A stretch of 64,000 nucleotides of DNA from Bacillus alkalisoli (GTDB taxonomy: Bacteria > Bacillota > Bacilli > Bacillales > Bacillaceae_I), in contig NZ_KZ454944.1 of NCBI RefSeq assembly GCF_002797415.1, positions 2,560,665-2,624,664 of the forward strand, in the 5' to 3' direction. The translations under genes and the position numbers were made by a program. Of this stretch, positions 7,442 through 16,509 are shown one piece after another; within the stretch, counting starts at the first letter, position 1, and the number at the start of each line of letters is the position of its first letter. Under the pieces are notes generated by a model, which was not told the DNA's origin, ran no database searches, and worked only from the letters and a program-made list of their open reading frames with translations.

Positions 7442-8674
7442 TTACAAAAGATCATTATGTTCATATAAGTAACTGTAACTAATATCAACATATAAAAAAA
7501 TAGAATGATTTATGGAGTAAGAAAACGTCCGGATTGTTTCTTGTGTTTCTATGTCACTATAAATGTCAGTCAGTATCCCTTTTTTACCTGTTCTCATTTT
7601 CATTACATTTTCTAAAAAGTAAGGTCTCCAGCTCCAATTTTTGAGATAATACTTCTCTTGAATTGTCCATTTTCCATCATCATTTCTACTGATGTTCGAT
7701 GATTGTTGGTAGCCGTTTTCATCACATAGATACATTCGAAAGCTGTATGGAGTCAAAGGGATTGCTAGTTCCAGTAACCACTGATCAACTAATTCACGAG
7801 TTTCTGGCAATTTATTTTTCAAAGCAAATTGCTGCACTTTCTCTTGTATTTCGTTGGCAAGCTGAAAAATAGCTTCCAATTTTCTTTTTTCATATCTGAC
7901 AAAATGTTGAAACTTCTCTGTCAATAGTTCTTTACCATAATAACAATTGATAAAGTTCGGTTCAGGTTTATGTAAGTAGTACCCTTGATAATACCTACCA
8001 CCGTTTCTCCATGCATATTGTAATTGAAAAGAAGCTTCAACGTTTTCATATAACAACGTTGTCCCCATTTTCCTTGCAAAAATAGAAATAGAATGTAAAA
8101 AGTCTTGGTGCGTCTGAATATCATAAGAATTACGCAACATTTTTAAGTCAATTTTTAAAATACTTGGAGATAATAAAGAGAATTTGTCCATATTCATACT
8201 AGAATGGCCAATATGGGAAAGAGCTATTTGTATACCATATGTTTTATAGTATTGTATTAAATGTTGTAAAAGCTCTAAGTCATCATTAGAGTTAGGCACG
8301 TCAATTTCTATGACAAGTCTTGAAAGGTTTAATCCAGCTTTTTCATATTCCAAAAATAACTCTAACAGTCGTTCCCCTTGGTCTTTCAATAAGAGCGAGG
8401 CGTTTTGATTAATAAATAATTTCACATCCGTACTATCGTCCAAAATCAGCTTTTGAATGGCTTTGTAAATAATAAGGTGGTCCACCTCAATTTGATATTC
8501 TTCAGGAACATTTTTATCAGTAAAAAAAGAACCTAGACTTTTTACTTCATCCTTTAATGTAATGCGTCCTAACACTTCATATCCAATCACTGCATGGGCA
8601 TCCGCACTAAATATAGCCTGAAAATGTGGAACTACCTCTTCAATATTTGACATAATATCTAATGGATCTAACAT
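7442..8674 (-). CDS. ykuI: YkuI-like EAL-domain protein with degenerate catalytic motifs
   Basis: 410 residues, matching B. subtilis YkuI: an EAL domain (about 15-250) plus a C-terminal PAS-like domain ending NHSIFLYVDISYSYLYE. B. subtilis YkuI binds c-di-GMP, but little or no hydrolysis has been shown. Here the signature is EVLGR, KIDL is kept, but the DDFG-type loop reads ALSHIG (both Asp lost) and ExTE reads EIDV, so catalysis is unlikely and a c-di-GMP receptor or structural role is more plausible. The ATG at 8674 follows AAGGAGAA; an upstream GTG is poorly placed. It lies in the conserved yku order. Confidence 0.9.
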   Translation of the reverse strand: MLDPLDIMSNIEEVVPHFQAIFSADAHAVIGYEVLGRITLKDEVKSLGSFFTDKNVPEEYQIEVDHLIIYKAIQKLILDDSTDVKLFINQNASLLLKDQGERLLELFLEYEKAGLNLSRLVIEIDVPNSNDDLELLQHLIQYYKTYGIQIALSHIGHSSMNMDKFSLLSPSILKIDLKMLRNSYDIQTHQDFLHSISIFARKMGTTLLYENVEASFQLQYAWRNGGRYYQGYYLHKPEPNFINCYYGKELLTEKFQHFVRYEKRKLEAIFQLANEIQEKVQQFALKNKLPETRELVDQWLLELAIPLTPYSFRMYLCDENGYQQSSNISRNDDGKWTIQEKYYLKNWSWRPYFLENVMKMRTGKKGILTDIYSDIETQETIRTFSYSINHSIFLYVDISYSYLYEHNDLL

Positions 8675-8740
8675 CTGATAATTCTCCTTCACACTCACTT
8701 CATGCTAAAAGTATATCACTTGGTAAAACTTTTGAAAAAT

Positions 8741-8770
8741 AGGAAAAGAACGCATCCCTAGATACGTTCT
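8741..8770 (-). terminator. Terminator downstream of the LysM protein gene
   Basis: An AGAACG-ATC / GAT-CGTTCT stem just beyond the stop codon at 8778, followed by a T-rich minus-strand tail. Confidence 0.7.
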
Positions 8771-8777
8771 AAAAAGA

Positions 8778-9347
8778 TTAGCAAGGTTTTGGAATGACTA
8801 AATGTTGACCAGCTTTTAAACAGTCTGTTTGCAACTGATTGATTTCTCTTATCGACTCCATTGTTACATCATATTTTTGAGCAATTCTTCTAAGGCTATC
8901 GGCCGTGACTACAGTATGATGGTATATAGGTATTTTAAGTTTTGTACCACTCGGAACAAATGACTCTGTTAAATCGTTTATTGATTGTAATGTTTTACAA
9001 TTAATACATAATTCTTCCGCAAGCTCATTTACTTTTACTGTTTTATTTGTTTTGTAATATGTAACATCATTATCTACTAGCGGACCTTCGTCATATTCTT
9101 TTGCTTGAAAGACACTTACTAAAAAATTTTGCATTTTAATTCGATACGTTTTTACTTTTTTCTTATCAACGAACTGGGAATTAACATATTCCCTTGCTGC
9201 TTCAAGTAAATTTTGTTTGACAGGTGACTCATTTTTCTTATTTTGTATTAAGTCCGAGGCAAGTTCATAAAATGCAAAAGTTTGGTTAATAAATAATGTT
9301 AATTCTTTATTTTCTTCGTCCCATTCATGTTTGTAAAACAAGCTCAT
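8778..9347 (-). CDS. LysM-domain protein without signal peptide (YkuH position)
   Basis: 189 residues. The N-terminal half is helical. Two LysM-like modules follow: a weak one at about 103-143 ending in GTKLKIP, and a good one at about 144-188 (TVVTADSLRRIAQKYDVTMESI ... GQHLVIP). No signal peptide or membrane helix is visible, which is unusual for a peptidoglycan-binding protein but common for sporulation proteins that act after mother-cell synthesis. It sits between ykuI and fadH, where B. subtilis has ykuG/ykuH; orthology to YkuH is a positional guess only. GAGGTAG precedes the ATG. Confidence 0.75.
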   Translation of the reverse strand: MSLFYKHEWDEENKELTLFINQTFAFYELASDLIQNKKNESPVKQNLLEAAREYVNSQFVDKKKVKTYRIKMQNFLVSVFQAKEYDEGPLVDNDVTYYKTNKTVKVNELAEELCINCKTLQSINDLTESFVPSGTKLKIPIYHHTVVTADSLRRIAQKYDVTMESIREINQLQTDCLKAGQHLVIPKPC

Positions 9348-9437
9348 TTACACTACCTCACTAACGGCATTTTCCGTTAGTATTTGATTAATTTAAGCAA
9401 ATATATTCTTATACTTGTGGAAAATCTCCTAGACATG

Positions 9438-10202
9438 TTAAAAAGGAAACGGTTGGAGCCATTGCCCACCGTCCATTGTAATACATTCACCATTTATATA
9501 TGCCGCCTTTTCTGAACTAAGAAAGTAGGCTAACTCTGCTATTTCTTCCGGTTTTCCGAACCTTTTTAGCGGTACACTCTCGACAATTTTCTTCGCTTCT
9601 TCTTCTGATTGAAGAAGCTTTGCCACTCCACCAGTCCTTTCAATTGGCCCTGGTGCAATTGCATTTACACGGATACCATATTTAGTTCCCCATTCAACTG
9701 CCAATGTTCTAGTTAGAGAAAGAACTCCAGCTTTAGCTGCTGCGGAATGTGCCACTCCAGCACCAGCGTTCCAAGCGTAAGTAGCAACCATATTAATAAT
9801 GCTTCCTTTATGACCATTTTCCATCCAAAACTTGCCAACTTCTGATGAACAATAAAATGTTCCATTTAATACGATATCTATAACCGACTTCCATCCGTTT
9901 ACCGACAATTTTTCCGTAGGGCAAATAAAATTCCCTGCTGCATTATTGATTAACACGTCTATTCGCCCAAACTTTTCACTTGTTTGTTTTACCATCAGGT
10001 TTACATCTTCTGGTAACCTTACGTCCATTTGAATAGTTAAAACTGAATTACTTTCCGTCTCTATTTCTTCCTTTGCTTCTAAAAGTCTTTCTAAATTTCT
10101 ACCCGTAATAACGACATGATAATTTTCATGTGCGAATTTTTTTGCCATAAACAACCCCATACCACTTGATCCACCAGTTATGATAACAACCTTCTTTTCC
10201 AA
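9438..10202 (-). CDS. fadH: 2,4-dienoyl-CoA reductase, SDR family (FadH/YkuF)
   Basis: 254 residues. An NADP-binding Rossmann SDR has TGGSSGMG at residues 9-16 and NNAAG after strand 4. The active-site region reads TYAWNAGAGVAHSAAAKAG: the usual YxxxK tyrosine is replaced by Ser, with Tyr located earlier, the arrangement of dienoyl-CoA reductases rather than classical SDRs. IERTGG and the C-terminal MDGGQ match B. subtilis FadH. It allows beta-oxidation of polyunsaturated acyl-CoA. The start is TTG with GGAG eight bases upstream. It is divergent from ykuE, as expected for the locus. Confidence 0.92.
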   Translation of the reverse strand: MEKKVVIITGGSSGMGLFMAKKFAHENYHVVITGRNLERLLEAKEEIETESNSVLTIQMDVRLPEDVNLMVKQTSEKFGRIDVLINNAAGNFICPTEKLSVNGWKSVIDIVLNGTFYCSSEVGKFWMENGHKGSIINMVATYAWNAGAGVAHSAAAKAGVLSLTRTLAVEWGTKYGIRVNAIAPGPIERTGGVAKLLQSEEEAKKIVESVPLKRFGKPEEIAELAYFLSSEKAAYINGECITMDGGQWLQPFPF

Positions 10203-10357
10203 TAGCTCATCTCCTAACCAAATTCATTGCATCTTTTATTTTACATAAAAAATAAAACTATTTCGAATATAAAGATTATTATTCTATTTATATGCGAGCA
10301 AACAACTCTTAGTAATGATATAATCATGATGAATTTTAAAAGATTGGGTTTGGTATT

Positions 10358-11227
10358 ATGACAAATAAATTAACTCGTAGAAGTTTTTTAAAATATATTT
10401 TCAGCTTATCCCTTACAGGTATCATTACGACTGGATTAGGATATTATTACGCGCGCTATTTGGAACCGAAGATGATTACAACAAACCATTATTCCATAAA
10501 AAATAAGCATATCCCAACCAGCTTTGACGGCTTAAAAATTGTACAGTTTTCTGATACTCATGTTGGGCACACATTTGAAATAAATGATTTAAAAAACGTT
10601 GTAGAGAAAATTAATAAAGAAAAACCTGATGTAGTTTTTTTTACAGGAGATTTAATGGATGACCCACTTGAATTCGAAAAAGCTGAAAAATTGATACCGA
10701 TATTAAAGGCGATTGATGCTCCATTTGGAAAGTTTTCGATTTTCGGAAACCATGATCATGGTGGATACGGAACAGAGACTTATGTGGAAGTTATGAATGA
10801 GGCGGGTTTTACATTGCTAAAAAACGAAAATACAACAATTGAAATGATAGACAATAGCAAGATTTTTATTGCTGGTGTAGATGATTTAATGTTAGGTAGA
10901 CCAGATTTCAAGCAGTCTTTAAAGAATATACCAGAAGGTGCATACACCATTTTATTAGTGCATGAACCAGATGTAGCGTACGAAATATCAGAAGAATTTT
11001 CGGTTAATTTACAACTATCTGGCCACTCGCATGCTGGGCAAGTTCAAATACCTTTTTTTGGCCCCATTATAACTCCTCCGCTTGGGAGTAAATATGTGGA
11101 AGGTTTTTATGAACTAAACGATTTAACTCTTTACGTGAATCGAGGGTTAGGTACTACTAGAGAGCCGTATCGATTTTTTGCACCACCAGAATTAACTGTA
11201 TTTACGTTAGAATCATTGGATAATTAG
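10358..11227 (+). CDS. ykuE: Tat-exported metallophosphoesterase YkuE
   Basis: 289 residues. The N-terminus carries a twin-arginine motif (TRRSFLK) before a hydrophobic stretch, as in B. subtilis YkuE, a known TatAyCy substrate that associates with the cell wall. The calcineurin-like metal-binding motifs occur in order: SDTHVGH, GDLMDD, GNHDHG, HEPD and SGHSHAGQ. They bind a dinuclear metal centre and hydrolyse phosphoesters; the physiological substrate is unknown. It is divergent from fadH, with no terminator before the next small gene. Confidence 0.92.
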   Translation: MTNKLTRRSFLKYIFSLSLTGIITTGLGYYYARYLEPKMITTNHYSIKNKHIPTSFDGLKIVQFSDTHVGHTFEINDLKNVVEKINKEKPDVVFFTGDLMDDPLEFEKAEKLIPILKAIDAPFGKFSIFGNHDHGGYGTETYVEVMNEAGFTLLKNENTTIEMIDNSKIFIAGVDDLMLGRPDFKQSLKNIPEGAYTILLVHEPDVAYEISEEFSVNLQLSGHSHAGQVQIPFFGPIITPPLGSKYVEGFYELNDLTLYVNRGLGTTREPYRFFAPPELTVFTLESLDN

Positions 11228-11323
11228 ACATTCTCTTTGTTATATAGTTATACACATAGACATGCGCAAATCCCAACAAACCTCCATATGATAAATAGAA
11301 AATATAAAAGGAGGCGTATGTCT

Positions 11324-11497
11324 ATGCATTACCGTAATTATCAGGCTAGCGACCAGCGCTATTTCCCATTATTGCCATTTGTGGCAGGATTAGCAGTTAG
11401 TCCTTTGTTATTCAGACCTAGATATTACTACCCACCGTTCCCTTACTATTATCCGCCATATCCATATTACCGGCCATATCCGTTTTATTATAGATAG
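11324..11497 (+). CDS. Tyr/Pro-rich small protein (possible spore coat component)
   Basis: 57 residues with a C-terminal half made almost entirely of Tyr, Pro, Phe and Arg (such as YYYPPFPYYYPPYPYY). AAAGGAGG lies nine bases before the ATG at 11324; the ATG at 11318 is too close to it. Such composition is typical of Bacillus spore coat and crust proteins that are cross-linked or form insoluble layers, so a spore-surface role is plausible but unproven. A terminator follows immediately. Confidence 0.7.
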   Translation: MHYRNYQASDQRYFPLLPFVAGLAVSPLLFRPRYYYPPFPYYYPPYPYYRPYPFYYR

Positions 11498-11505
11498 GAG
11501 ATAGT

Positions 11506-11542
11506 ACCGAAAGCATGGCTAATCCATCTTTCGGTTTCTTTA
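11506..11542 (+). terminator. Terminator after the Tyr/Pro-rich gene
   Basis: Stem ACCGAAAG / CTTTCGGT followed by TTTCTTTATATTTTTT. Confidence 0.8.
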
Positions 11543-11650
11543 TATTTTTTCTTGTACTTGGCTGTTTACTAAGTATTGAGGTGAGCAGATTTCTTGCTAA
11601 TCAAGCCCGATCTATTAAAGATTAATTTATTCCATAAGGAGATGAGCTTC

Positions 11651-12148
11651 TTGGCCATTCATATCGTAAGACCAGGTGAGACATTGAATTCAATCGCTCT
11701 AGACTATCGTAGAACCTTCCAACAGCTACTACAAGCTAATCCACTTCCCAATCCAAATCTTATATATCCGGGTCAACAAATTATCATTCCAAATTTACCA
11801 CCAAAAGAATCTATTCCATATTCTATCGAAGTTTCCATAAATGGTAGAAAACTAACTTTGAAAAAAGACGGTGGAGTCATTCAAACTTTTCCGATTGCAG
11901 TCGGAAGAATGTTATTTAATACTCCCGTAGGAGATTACGTAATCGTTAATCGCGCCCCAAATCCTGGAGGACCTTTTGGAGCTATGTGGTTATCTCTTTC
12001 GAAACTATCTTATGGAATTCACGGAACGAATGACCCTTCTTCGATCGGAAAAGCCGTTTCAAGAGGTTGCGTCCGAATGTATAACGAAGATGTTTTAAAA
12101 CTATCTTCGATTGTTCCAAACGGGACTGCTGTATATATACGTCCATAA
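11651..12148 (+). CDS. ykuD: L,D-transpeptidase YkuD with N-terminal LysM
   Basis: 165 residues, almost the same length as the B. subtilis YkuD of known structure. A LysM module at about 1-46 ([12 protein letters not shown] ... GQQIIIP) is followed by the catalytic domain, whose signature is [20 protein letters not shown] with nucleophilic Cys and conserved His. It forms 3-3 peptidoglycan cross-links and is a sporulation-associated enzyme in B. subtilis. The TTG start is chosen because AAGGAG sits nine bases upstream and this reproduces the family N-terminus; an ATG three codons earlier abuts the ribosome binding site. Confidence 0.93.
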   Translation: MAIHIVRPGETLNSIALDYRRTFQQLLQANPLPNPNLIYPGQQIIIPNLPPKESIPYSIEVSINGRKLTLKKDGGVIQTFPIAVGRMLFNTPVGDYVIVNRAPNPGGPFGAMWLSLSKLSYGIHGTNDPSSIGKAVSRGCVRMYNEDVLKLSSIVPNGTAVYIRP

Positions 12149-12365
12149 CAAAAAATCATAATAATGTTACGAAACTGTTAAATATCACATTTTTACTAGT
12201 AAATTAGTAACACAAAAATCTCCCACTTTGTATCAATTAATATTATAATAATCATCATAAATATATTAAAAACGTAACTGATGAAATATCACAATTGCTT
12301 GTTTTTTGGTAGTGACCAAGAAACAAATTATCTTGGGTACCTAATTAGTTTGAAAAGAGGGGAAA

Positions 12366-13862
12366 ATGGCAACGTACAATCGATTCGTTAAGCAATTAAT
12401 CTTTAACTATATATTCGGCTCATCCATTGCAGTTATCGGCATTGGTGGAGTTATGATTTTTACTACGTTAGATCTATCATTTATAGAAATTAATATTATG
12501 GCATTTATTCTAGTTATTTCATTTTCTGTCATGTGTATTGCAGAACTAATAATGTTTAAAAAACACCTTCAGCCGATAAAAAGCGTCTTTACATCTGAAT
12601 TACCTTCTTATTCAGAGTTAAAGGAGAAATTTATCTATACGCATCAATTTCCAACCTTAACAGTTAAACGTATTTTAGGACCGCACTTTCTAGGTATTAC
12701 CTTACCAGCGATAATTTTAGCTGTTTTATTTATTCACATAGGATGGCTTGAGATGCCTTACAGATATGTTTTACTTGCAACTACTGGAGCAATGTTAATT
12801 GCAGGAATGCATGCTTTTATTGAGTTTTTCTTGACGACAAAAGCTATTCAGACTGTACTATTACATTTTAAAGATTTATCAAAAAAACATTATAATATGT
12901 CCCTTTCACTAGAAGGGGAAGTACTTGTTTCAATAAAAAATAAATTTTTGTTCAGTACACTATTTATCGCTATTTTCCCTTTGATGTTGTTTAGTTTAGC
13001 TACTCAGGTTAGATTTGACATGATGCTGATTGACGCAAACTTTTGGGACTGGGCAATCATTATTTTAATAATGGCCATATTCTTTTCTTTTTTGGGTGCA
13101 TATATTTTATTCAGAGACATCATTCAGCCTATTAACCAGTTAATTGAAGGTATGGAGAATGTAAAGCAAGGAGAACTTACTCGTTCTACCGATCTATATG
13201 GTGACGAATTTTCTCGAGTGATTTCCGGCTTTAATTCAATGGTAGAAGGTCTGAAAGAGCAAAATGAAACCAATCAATTACTTATTGAAAGTTTTTATCA
13301 AACTTTAACTACTACTCTTGATGCAAGAGATCCGTATACGGCGGGGCATTCTTTAAGAGTTAGTAAACTATCTGAATTAATAGGACAAGAAATCGGGTTA
13401 AATGAAGAAACGTTAAAGCAACTAAAAACTTCCGCCCTACTACACGATATTGGCAAAATCGGTGTAAAAGATCAAATATTATTAAAAGATGGGAAACTAA
13501 CAGAAGAAGAATTTAACGAAATAAAACGACATCCTGTATTAGGTGCAAAAATTTTAGAACAAGTTATGCCGAAAGATGCAATGGCACCATTAATCCCTGG
13601 GGTAAGGAGTCACCACGAACGGTTAGATGGAAAAGGATACCCTGATAAATTAATTGGTGATGAGATTCCTCTTTTCGGTAGGATTATTGCAGTAGCAGAT
13701 GCTTTTGATGCCATGACTTCAGACCGACCATATCGAAAAGGAATGAGTAAGGAAAAAGCATTATCGATCCTTATTGAAGGAAAAGGTTCTCAATGGGATC
13801 CACAGTTTGTAAATGCCTTTTTGAAAGTGATTTGTAACGAGGAGCTTGGACGCAAACTTTAG
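12366..13862 (+). CDS. Membrane HD-GYP phosphodiesterase with HAMP domain
   Basis: 498 residues. The N-terminal half has about six membrane helices, followed by a HAMP-like linker (IIQPINQLIEGMENVKQGEL, about 255-305). A C-terminal HD-GYP domain has HDIGKIG near residue 360 and HHERLDGKGYP near 416; metal ligands and the GYP triad are intact, so c-di-GMP hydrolysis is likely. The multi-helix input could sense a membrane or external signal. It lies between ykuD and ykyB, where B. subtilis has the unrelated MFS gene ykuC, so it is a replacement at a conserved site. Confidence 0.88.
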   Translation: MATYNRFVKQLIFNYIFGSSIAVIGIGGVMIFTTLDLSFIEINIMAFILVISFSVMCIAELIMFKKHLQPIKSVFTSELPSYSELKEKFIYTHQFPTLTVKRILGPHFLGITLPAIILAVLFIHIGWLEMPYRYVLLATTGAMLIAGMHAFIEFFLTTKAIQTVLLHFKDLSKKHYNMSLSLEGEVLVSIKNKFLFSTLFIAIFPLMLFSLATQVRFDMMLIDANFWDWAIIILIMAIFFSFLGAYILFRDIIQPINQLIEGMENVKQGELTRSTDLYGDEFSRVISGFNSMVEGLKEQNETNQLLIESFYQTLTTTLDARDPYTAGHSLRVSKLSELIGQEIGLNEETLKQLKTSALLHDIGKIGVKDQILLKDGKLTEEEFNEIKRHPVLGAKILEQVMPKDAMAPLIPGVRSHHERLDGKGYPDKLIGDEIPLFGRIIAVADAFDAMTSDRPYRKGMSKEKALSILIEGKGSQWDPQFVNAFLKVICNEELGRKL

Positions 13863-13939
13863 TGACGGTTTAAGCTTCTTTCTTTTTCATGCCAAAAGTA
13901 GTATAATAAATTACAAAAATGAAAGGAGCAAACACTTTT

Positions 13940-14422
13940 ATGCCAAATAGTTTCCAAAAGGCTGATTCCTCCATACAACCTTCTGTTGAAAACCTCTCTC
14001 GCGCGATATTTACGGTTAATAAACATGCGAAAACTGCGCCAGACCCTTCTTTTTTATACTTATTAAAAAGAAAAGCGATTGAAAAGTTGTTATTAGAAGG
14101 AAAAGCAATTAAAAAAGGACTACATTATTCAAGAAATCCGAAAAAAAGTCATCAACAATCAGATGTATTAATTCAAGCAGGAGATTATTTTTTCCACATT
14201 CCTTCTACAAAAAATGACTTCGCCGAATTACCTCATCTAGGGGAGCTGGATGAACAATATCGAAACCCAAAGACATCCATGTCACTTTCCACAGCAAAAA
14301 AATTATTACAATCCTATGTAAGCATATCACCACCTAGCGAAACCAATAATCTTGCTTCTAACCATAAGCGTACTACTTATCAAAAACCTGTCTTCAAACG
14401 CTTAGGAGAAAGTTATCGTTAA
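13940..14422 (+). CDS. ykyB: YkyB family protein
   Basis: 160 residues matching B. subtilis YkyB across its length, with the core SRAIFTVNKHAKTAPDPSF, HQQSDVLIQAGDYFFH and the C-terminal PVFKRLGESY. It is a soluble, basic protein of unknown function restricted to bacilli. The start at 13940 is favoured because AAAGGAG is correctly spaced from it; an ATG 21 bp upstream overlaps that site. It is next to and convergent with cheV, as in B. subtilis. Confidence 0.9.
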   Translation: MPNSFQKADSSIQPSVENLSRAIFTVNKHAKTAPDPSFLYLLKRKAIEKLLLEGKAIKKGLHYSRNPKKSHQQSDVLIQAGDYFFHIPSTKNDFAELPHLGELDEQYRNPKTSMSLSTAKKLLQSYVSISPPSETNNLASNHKRTTYQKPVFKRLGESYR

Positions 14423-14424
14423 AA

Positions 14425-14472
14425 ACAAAAACTACCCCATTTCGTAAACAAATGAAATGGGGTAGTTTTTTT
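14425..14472 (+). terminator. Strong terminator after ykyB
   Basis: A 13-bp perfect stem ACTACCCCATTTC / GAAATGGGGTAGT followed by seven T. Confidence 0.92.
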
Positions 14473-14497
14473 ATATTTTTGGCTGTGTTAAAGTTCG

Positions 14498-14655
14498 CTG
14501 TTGATTTCCGTCCAAGGCTTCGCTTTCCGCGGGCGGTAAAAAGGAAGGTTATTTTCACTGTCGTGAAAAAACCTACTCCTCGGCGCAAGCGTCTGTGGGG
14601 TCTCGCATTCCCCGCTTCTCCCGCAGGAGTCTCAGCCTTGGACGGAAATCAACAG
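14498..14655. repeat. R element copy 3
   Basis: Arms CTGTTGATTTCCGTCCAAGG / CCTTGGACGGAAATCAACAG are perfectly complementary. Compared with copy 5, one base pair in the stem has changed on both sides. It has the full core plus the GTAAAAAGGAAGG/TTTTCAC..GTGAAAA sub-hairpin. It lies between convergent ykyB and cheV. Confidence 0.88.
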
Positions 14656-14693
14656 GTATTAGTATTTAATTATCAATACTAAACTTAACAAAG

Positions 14694-15587
14694 CTATATT
14701 TTTAATATTTCATCCATAACCTGTATTAATGAACTAACTTCTGGTTTACTTATTTGTGCATCTGCACCAACATAATTACCTTTATGTCGAAGCTGTTCAC
14801 TTATTAATGAAGAGAAAATAATCACAGGAGTTGCTTTTAATTCCTGATCTTCTTTTATTCTTCTTGTTAAATTATGACCATCCATCTGAGGCATTTCAAT
14901 ATCTGTTATTAGGATATCCAATTTCTCTTTACCCTCTTTCACTTTTTCCTCGAAATAATGCCATGCCTCCGCACCATTTTCAAATAACTTAACGTGTGTA
15001 TACCCCGCTTCTTGCAACGTGTCTAACAAAAGCTGACGTAACATAGGAGAGTCTTCTGCTAGTGCAACTTTTTTAGTATTTCTTTTTTGTTTATGTTCAT
15101 TCGTCATATTCACTTTTGTTAAATTAGGATAAATTTCATACATTACTTGTTCTACATCTAATAATAGCATCATCTTATCTTCTAATTTTACAACACCAGT
15201 AACATAATGATTTAGACCACTATTAATTGTTGTTGGCTTCTCCATCTTCTCCCATGTTAAACGATGAATCTGTGTGACGTGATCTACTCTCAAGACAATT
15301 TTCATCTGGTTAAATTCTGTAATAATATATTTGTCATTTTTTGCATCACTATTATCAGGAAGATTTAATGCTGTTCGTAGTTTAATTACAGGAAGAACTT
15401 CCCCTCGTAATTCTACAATTCCTTCTATAAAAGGATGTGCATGTGGAATTTTCGTTACAGCTATCGGTTGAATTATCTCTCTTACCTTTAACACATTTAT
15501 ACCAAAGCTAGAATTCTCTAAATAAAATTCTAAAAATTCTACTTCGTTTGTCCCTGTATCTAATAAAATTTCTCGTTTATTATTCAT
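14694..15587 (-). CDS. cheV: Chemotaxis coupling/adaptation protein CheV
   Basis: 297 residues. A CheW-like domain (about 12-150) contains GINVLKVREIIQP, and a receiver domain (about 170-295) has the acidic pair in ALAEDSPM, the phospho-acceptor Asp near residue 229 (TDIEMPQMDG) and the conserved Lys in ISKPE. CheV couples chemoreceptors to CheA and contributes to adaptation through phosphorylation. An in-frame extension upstream is rejected because GGGAAGGG precedes the ATG at 15587. It is next to ykyB as in B. subtilis; patA, its other neighbour there, is 29 kb away here. Confidence 0.94.
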   Translation of the reverse strand: MNNKREILLDTGTNEVEFLEFYLENSSFGINVLKVREIIQPIAVTKIPHAHPFIEGIVELRGEVLPVIKLRTALNLPDNSDAKNDKYIITEFNQMKIVLRVDHVTQIHRLTWEKMEKPTTINSGLNHYVTGVVKLEDKMMLLLDVEQVMYEIYPNLTKVNMTNEHKQKRNTKKVALAEDSPMLRQLLLDTLQEAGYTHVKLFENGAEAWHYFEEKVKEGKEKLDILITDIEMPQMDGHNLTRRIKEDQELKATPVIIFSSLISEQLRHKGNYVGADAQISKPEVSSLIQVMDEILKI

Positions 15588-15626
15588 ACTGTACGCCCTT
15601 CCCCATTCGATGTTTATCTTTATTAT

Positions 15627-15652
15627 ATATCGGTTTACATAGTCATTTTTCA
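15627..15652 (-). promoter_or_regulatory. Possible sigma-D-type promoter of cheV
   Basis: On the minus strand TGAA-14-ACCGATAT resembles the sigma-D consensus (TAAA, 14-16 bp, GCCGATAT), about 40 bp upstream of the cheV start. B. subtilis cheV is known to be sigma-D dependent. An overlapping sigma-A-like TTGAAA...TATAAT with long spacing is an alternative. Confidence 0.4.
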
Positions 15653-15737
15653 AGTTTTGAAAACTATTTAGTATAATTATATCTTTTCACACAAAAACAA
15701 CTCTACATCCAACCAAATGGGATGTAGAGCTGTTATT

Positions 15738-16451
15738 TCACTTCACTCTTCTTGCAAAGTCTACAAATTTAAATTTATCTAGTCGATGCCTTGATTCTGT
15801 ATACTGAAAAAGTGTAGCGTCGTCTAAATAAACAAAATTTTTCACGACTACGATATGTGTATGACCATTTAAATCTAATAGACGTTTATCCTCTTCCGTT
15901 ACTTCTTCAATTGTAACTTCTTTCTTCGCAAAGCTTATTTGTAATTGCAGATCCTCTTCTAAATATTCATAAATAGAAGTCTCACAAATTTCTTTTGTAA
16001 GCTGTTCCACGTGTGTTTGTAAGAAAAAATCTTTGTCTAGTATTATTTTTTCCCCATCCACACTTCTAGTTCTTATAACACCCCATACTTTTTCATTTTC
16101 TTTACATTGTAAATTGGTTTGTAACACGTTGTTTGATTGGATAATATCCAATGCATGAACTTCTGTTACCCACTTCCTACCCATTTTAGAGGAAAGCTCT
16201 TTAAAACTAACTAAACCTGAAATCGGAAAGTTGTATTTATTAAGTTCTAATACAACTGACCCTTTACCACGTATTTTTTGTATATAACCATTTTGAGCTA
16301 ATAAGCTTAATGCTTTTCTTACTGTTTCTCTTGATGTATCAAACTGCTCCATTAACTTATGTTCTGATGGCAGTTTAAAACCAGGTTTCAAATTTTTATT
16401 TTCTATTTCATCTACAAAATATTCATAAATGGAACTGTACTTATTATTCAT
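15738..16451 (-). CDS. treR: Trehalose operon repressor TreR (GntR/HutC subfamily)
   Basis: 237 residues, the size of B. subtilis TreR. A GntR winged helix (KLPSEHKLMEQFDTSRETVRKALSLL, residues about 28-55) is followed by a UTRA effector domain that in TreR binds trehalose-6-phosphate. It is the last gene of the tre cluster, 58 bp after treA, and its targets are almost certainly the two TTGTATATACAA boxes at the head of the operon. The start at 16451 follows ACAGGTGA; an ATG nine codons upstream has no ribosome binding site. Confidence 0.92.
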   Translation of the reverse strand: MNNKYSSIYEYFVDEIENKNLKPGFKLPSEHKLMEQFDTSRETVRKALSLLAQNGYIQKIRGKGSVVLELNKYNFPISGLVSFKELSSKMGRKWVTEVHALDIIQSNNVLQTNLQCKENEKVWGVIRTRSVDGEKIILDKDFFLQTHVEQLTKEICETSIYEYLEEDLQLQISFAKKEVTIEEVTEEDKRLLDLNGHTHIVVVKNFVYLDDATLFQYTESRHRLDKFKFVDFARRVK

Positions 16452-16509
16452 TATTTTAATCACCTGTGTTCGTATCATAATAATTGATGCATCTGAATGT
16501 ATCTTATCA

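Noticed and set aside
12149-12365. Regulatory RNA between ykuD and the HD-GYP gene
   Set aside because: I looked for a terminator, riboswitch or element and saw only AT-rich sequence, presumably the HD-GYP promoter.
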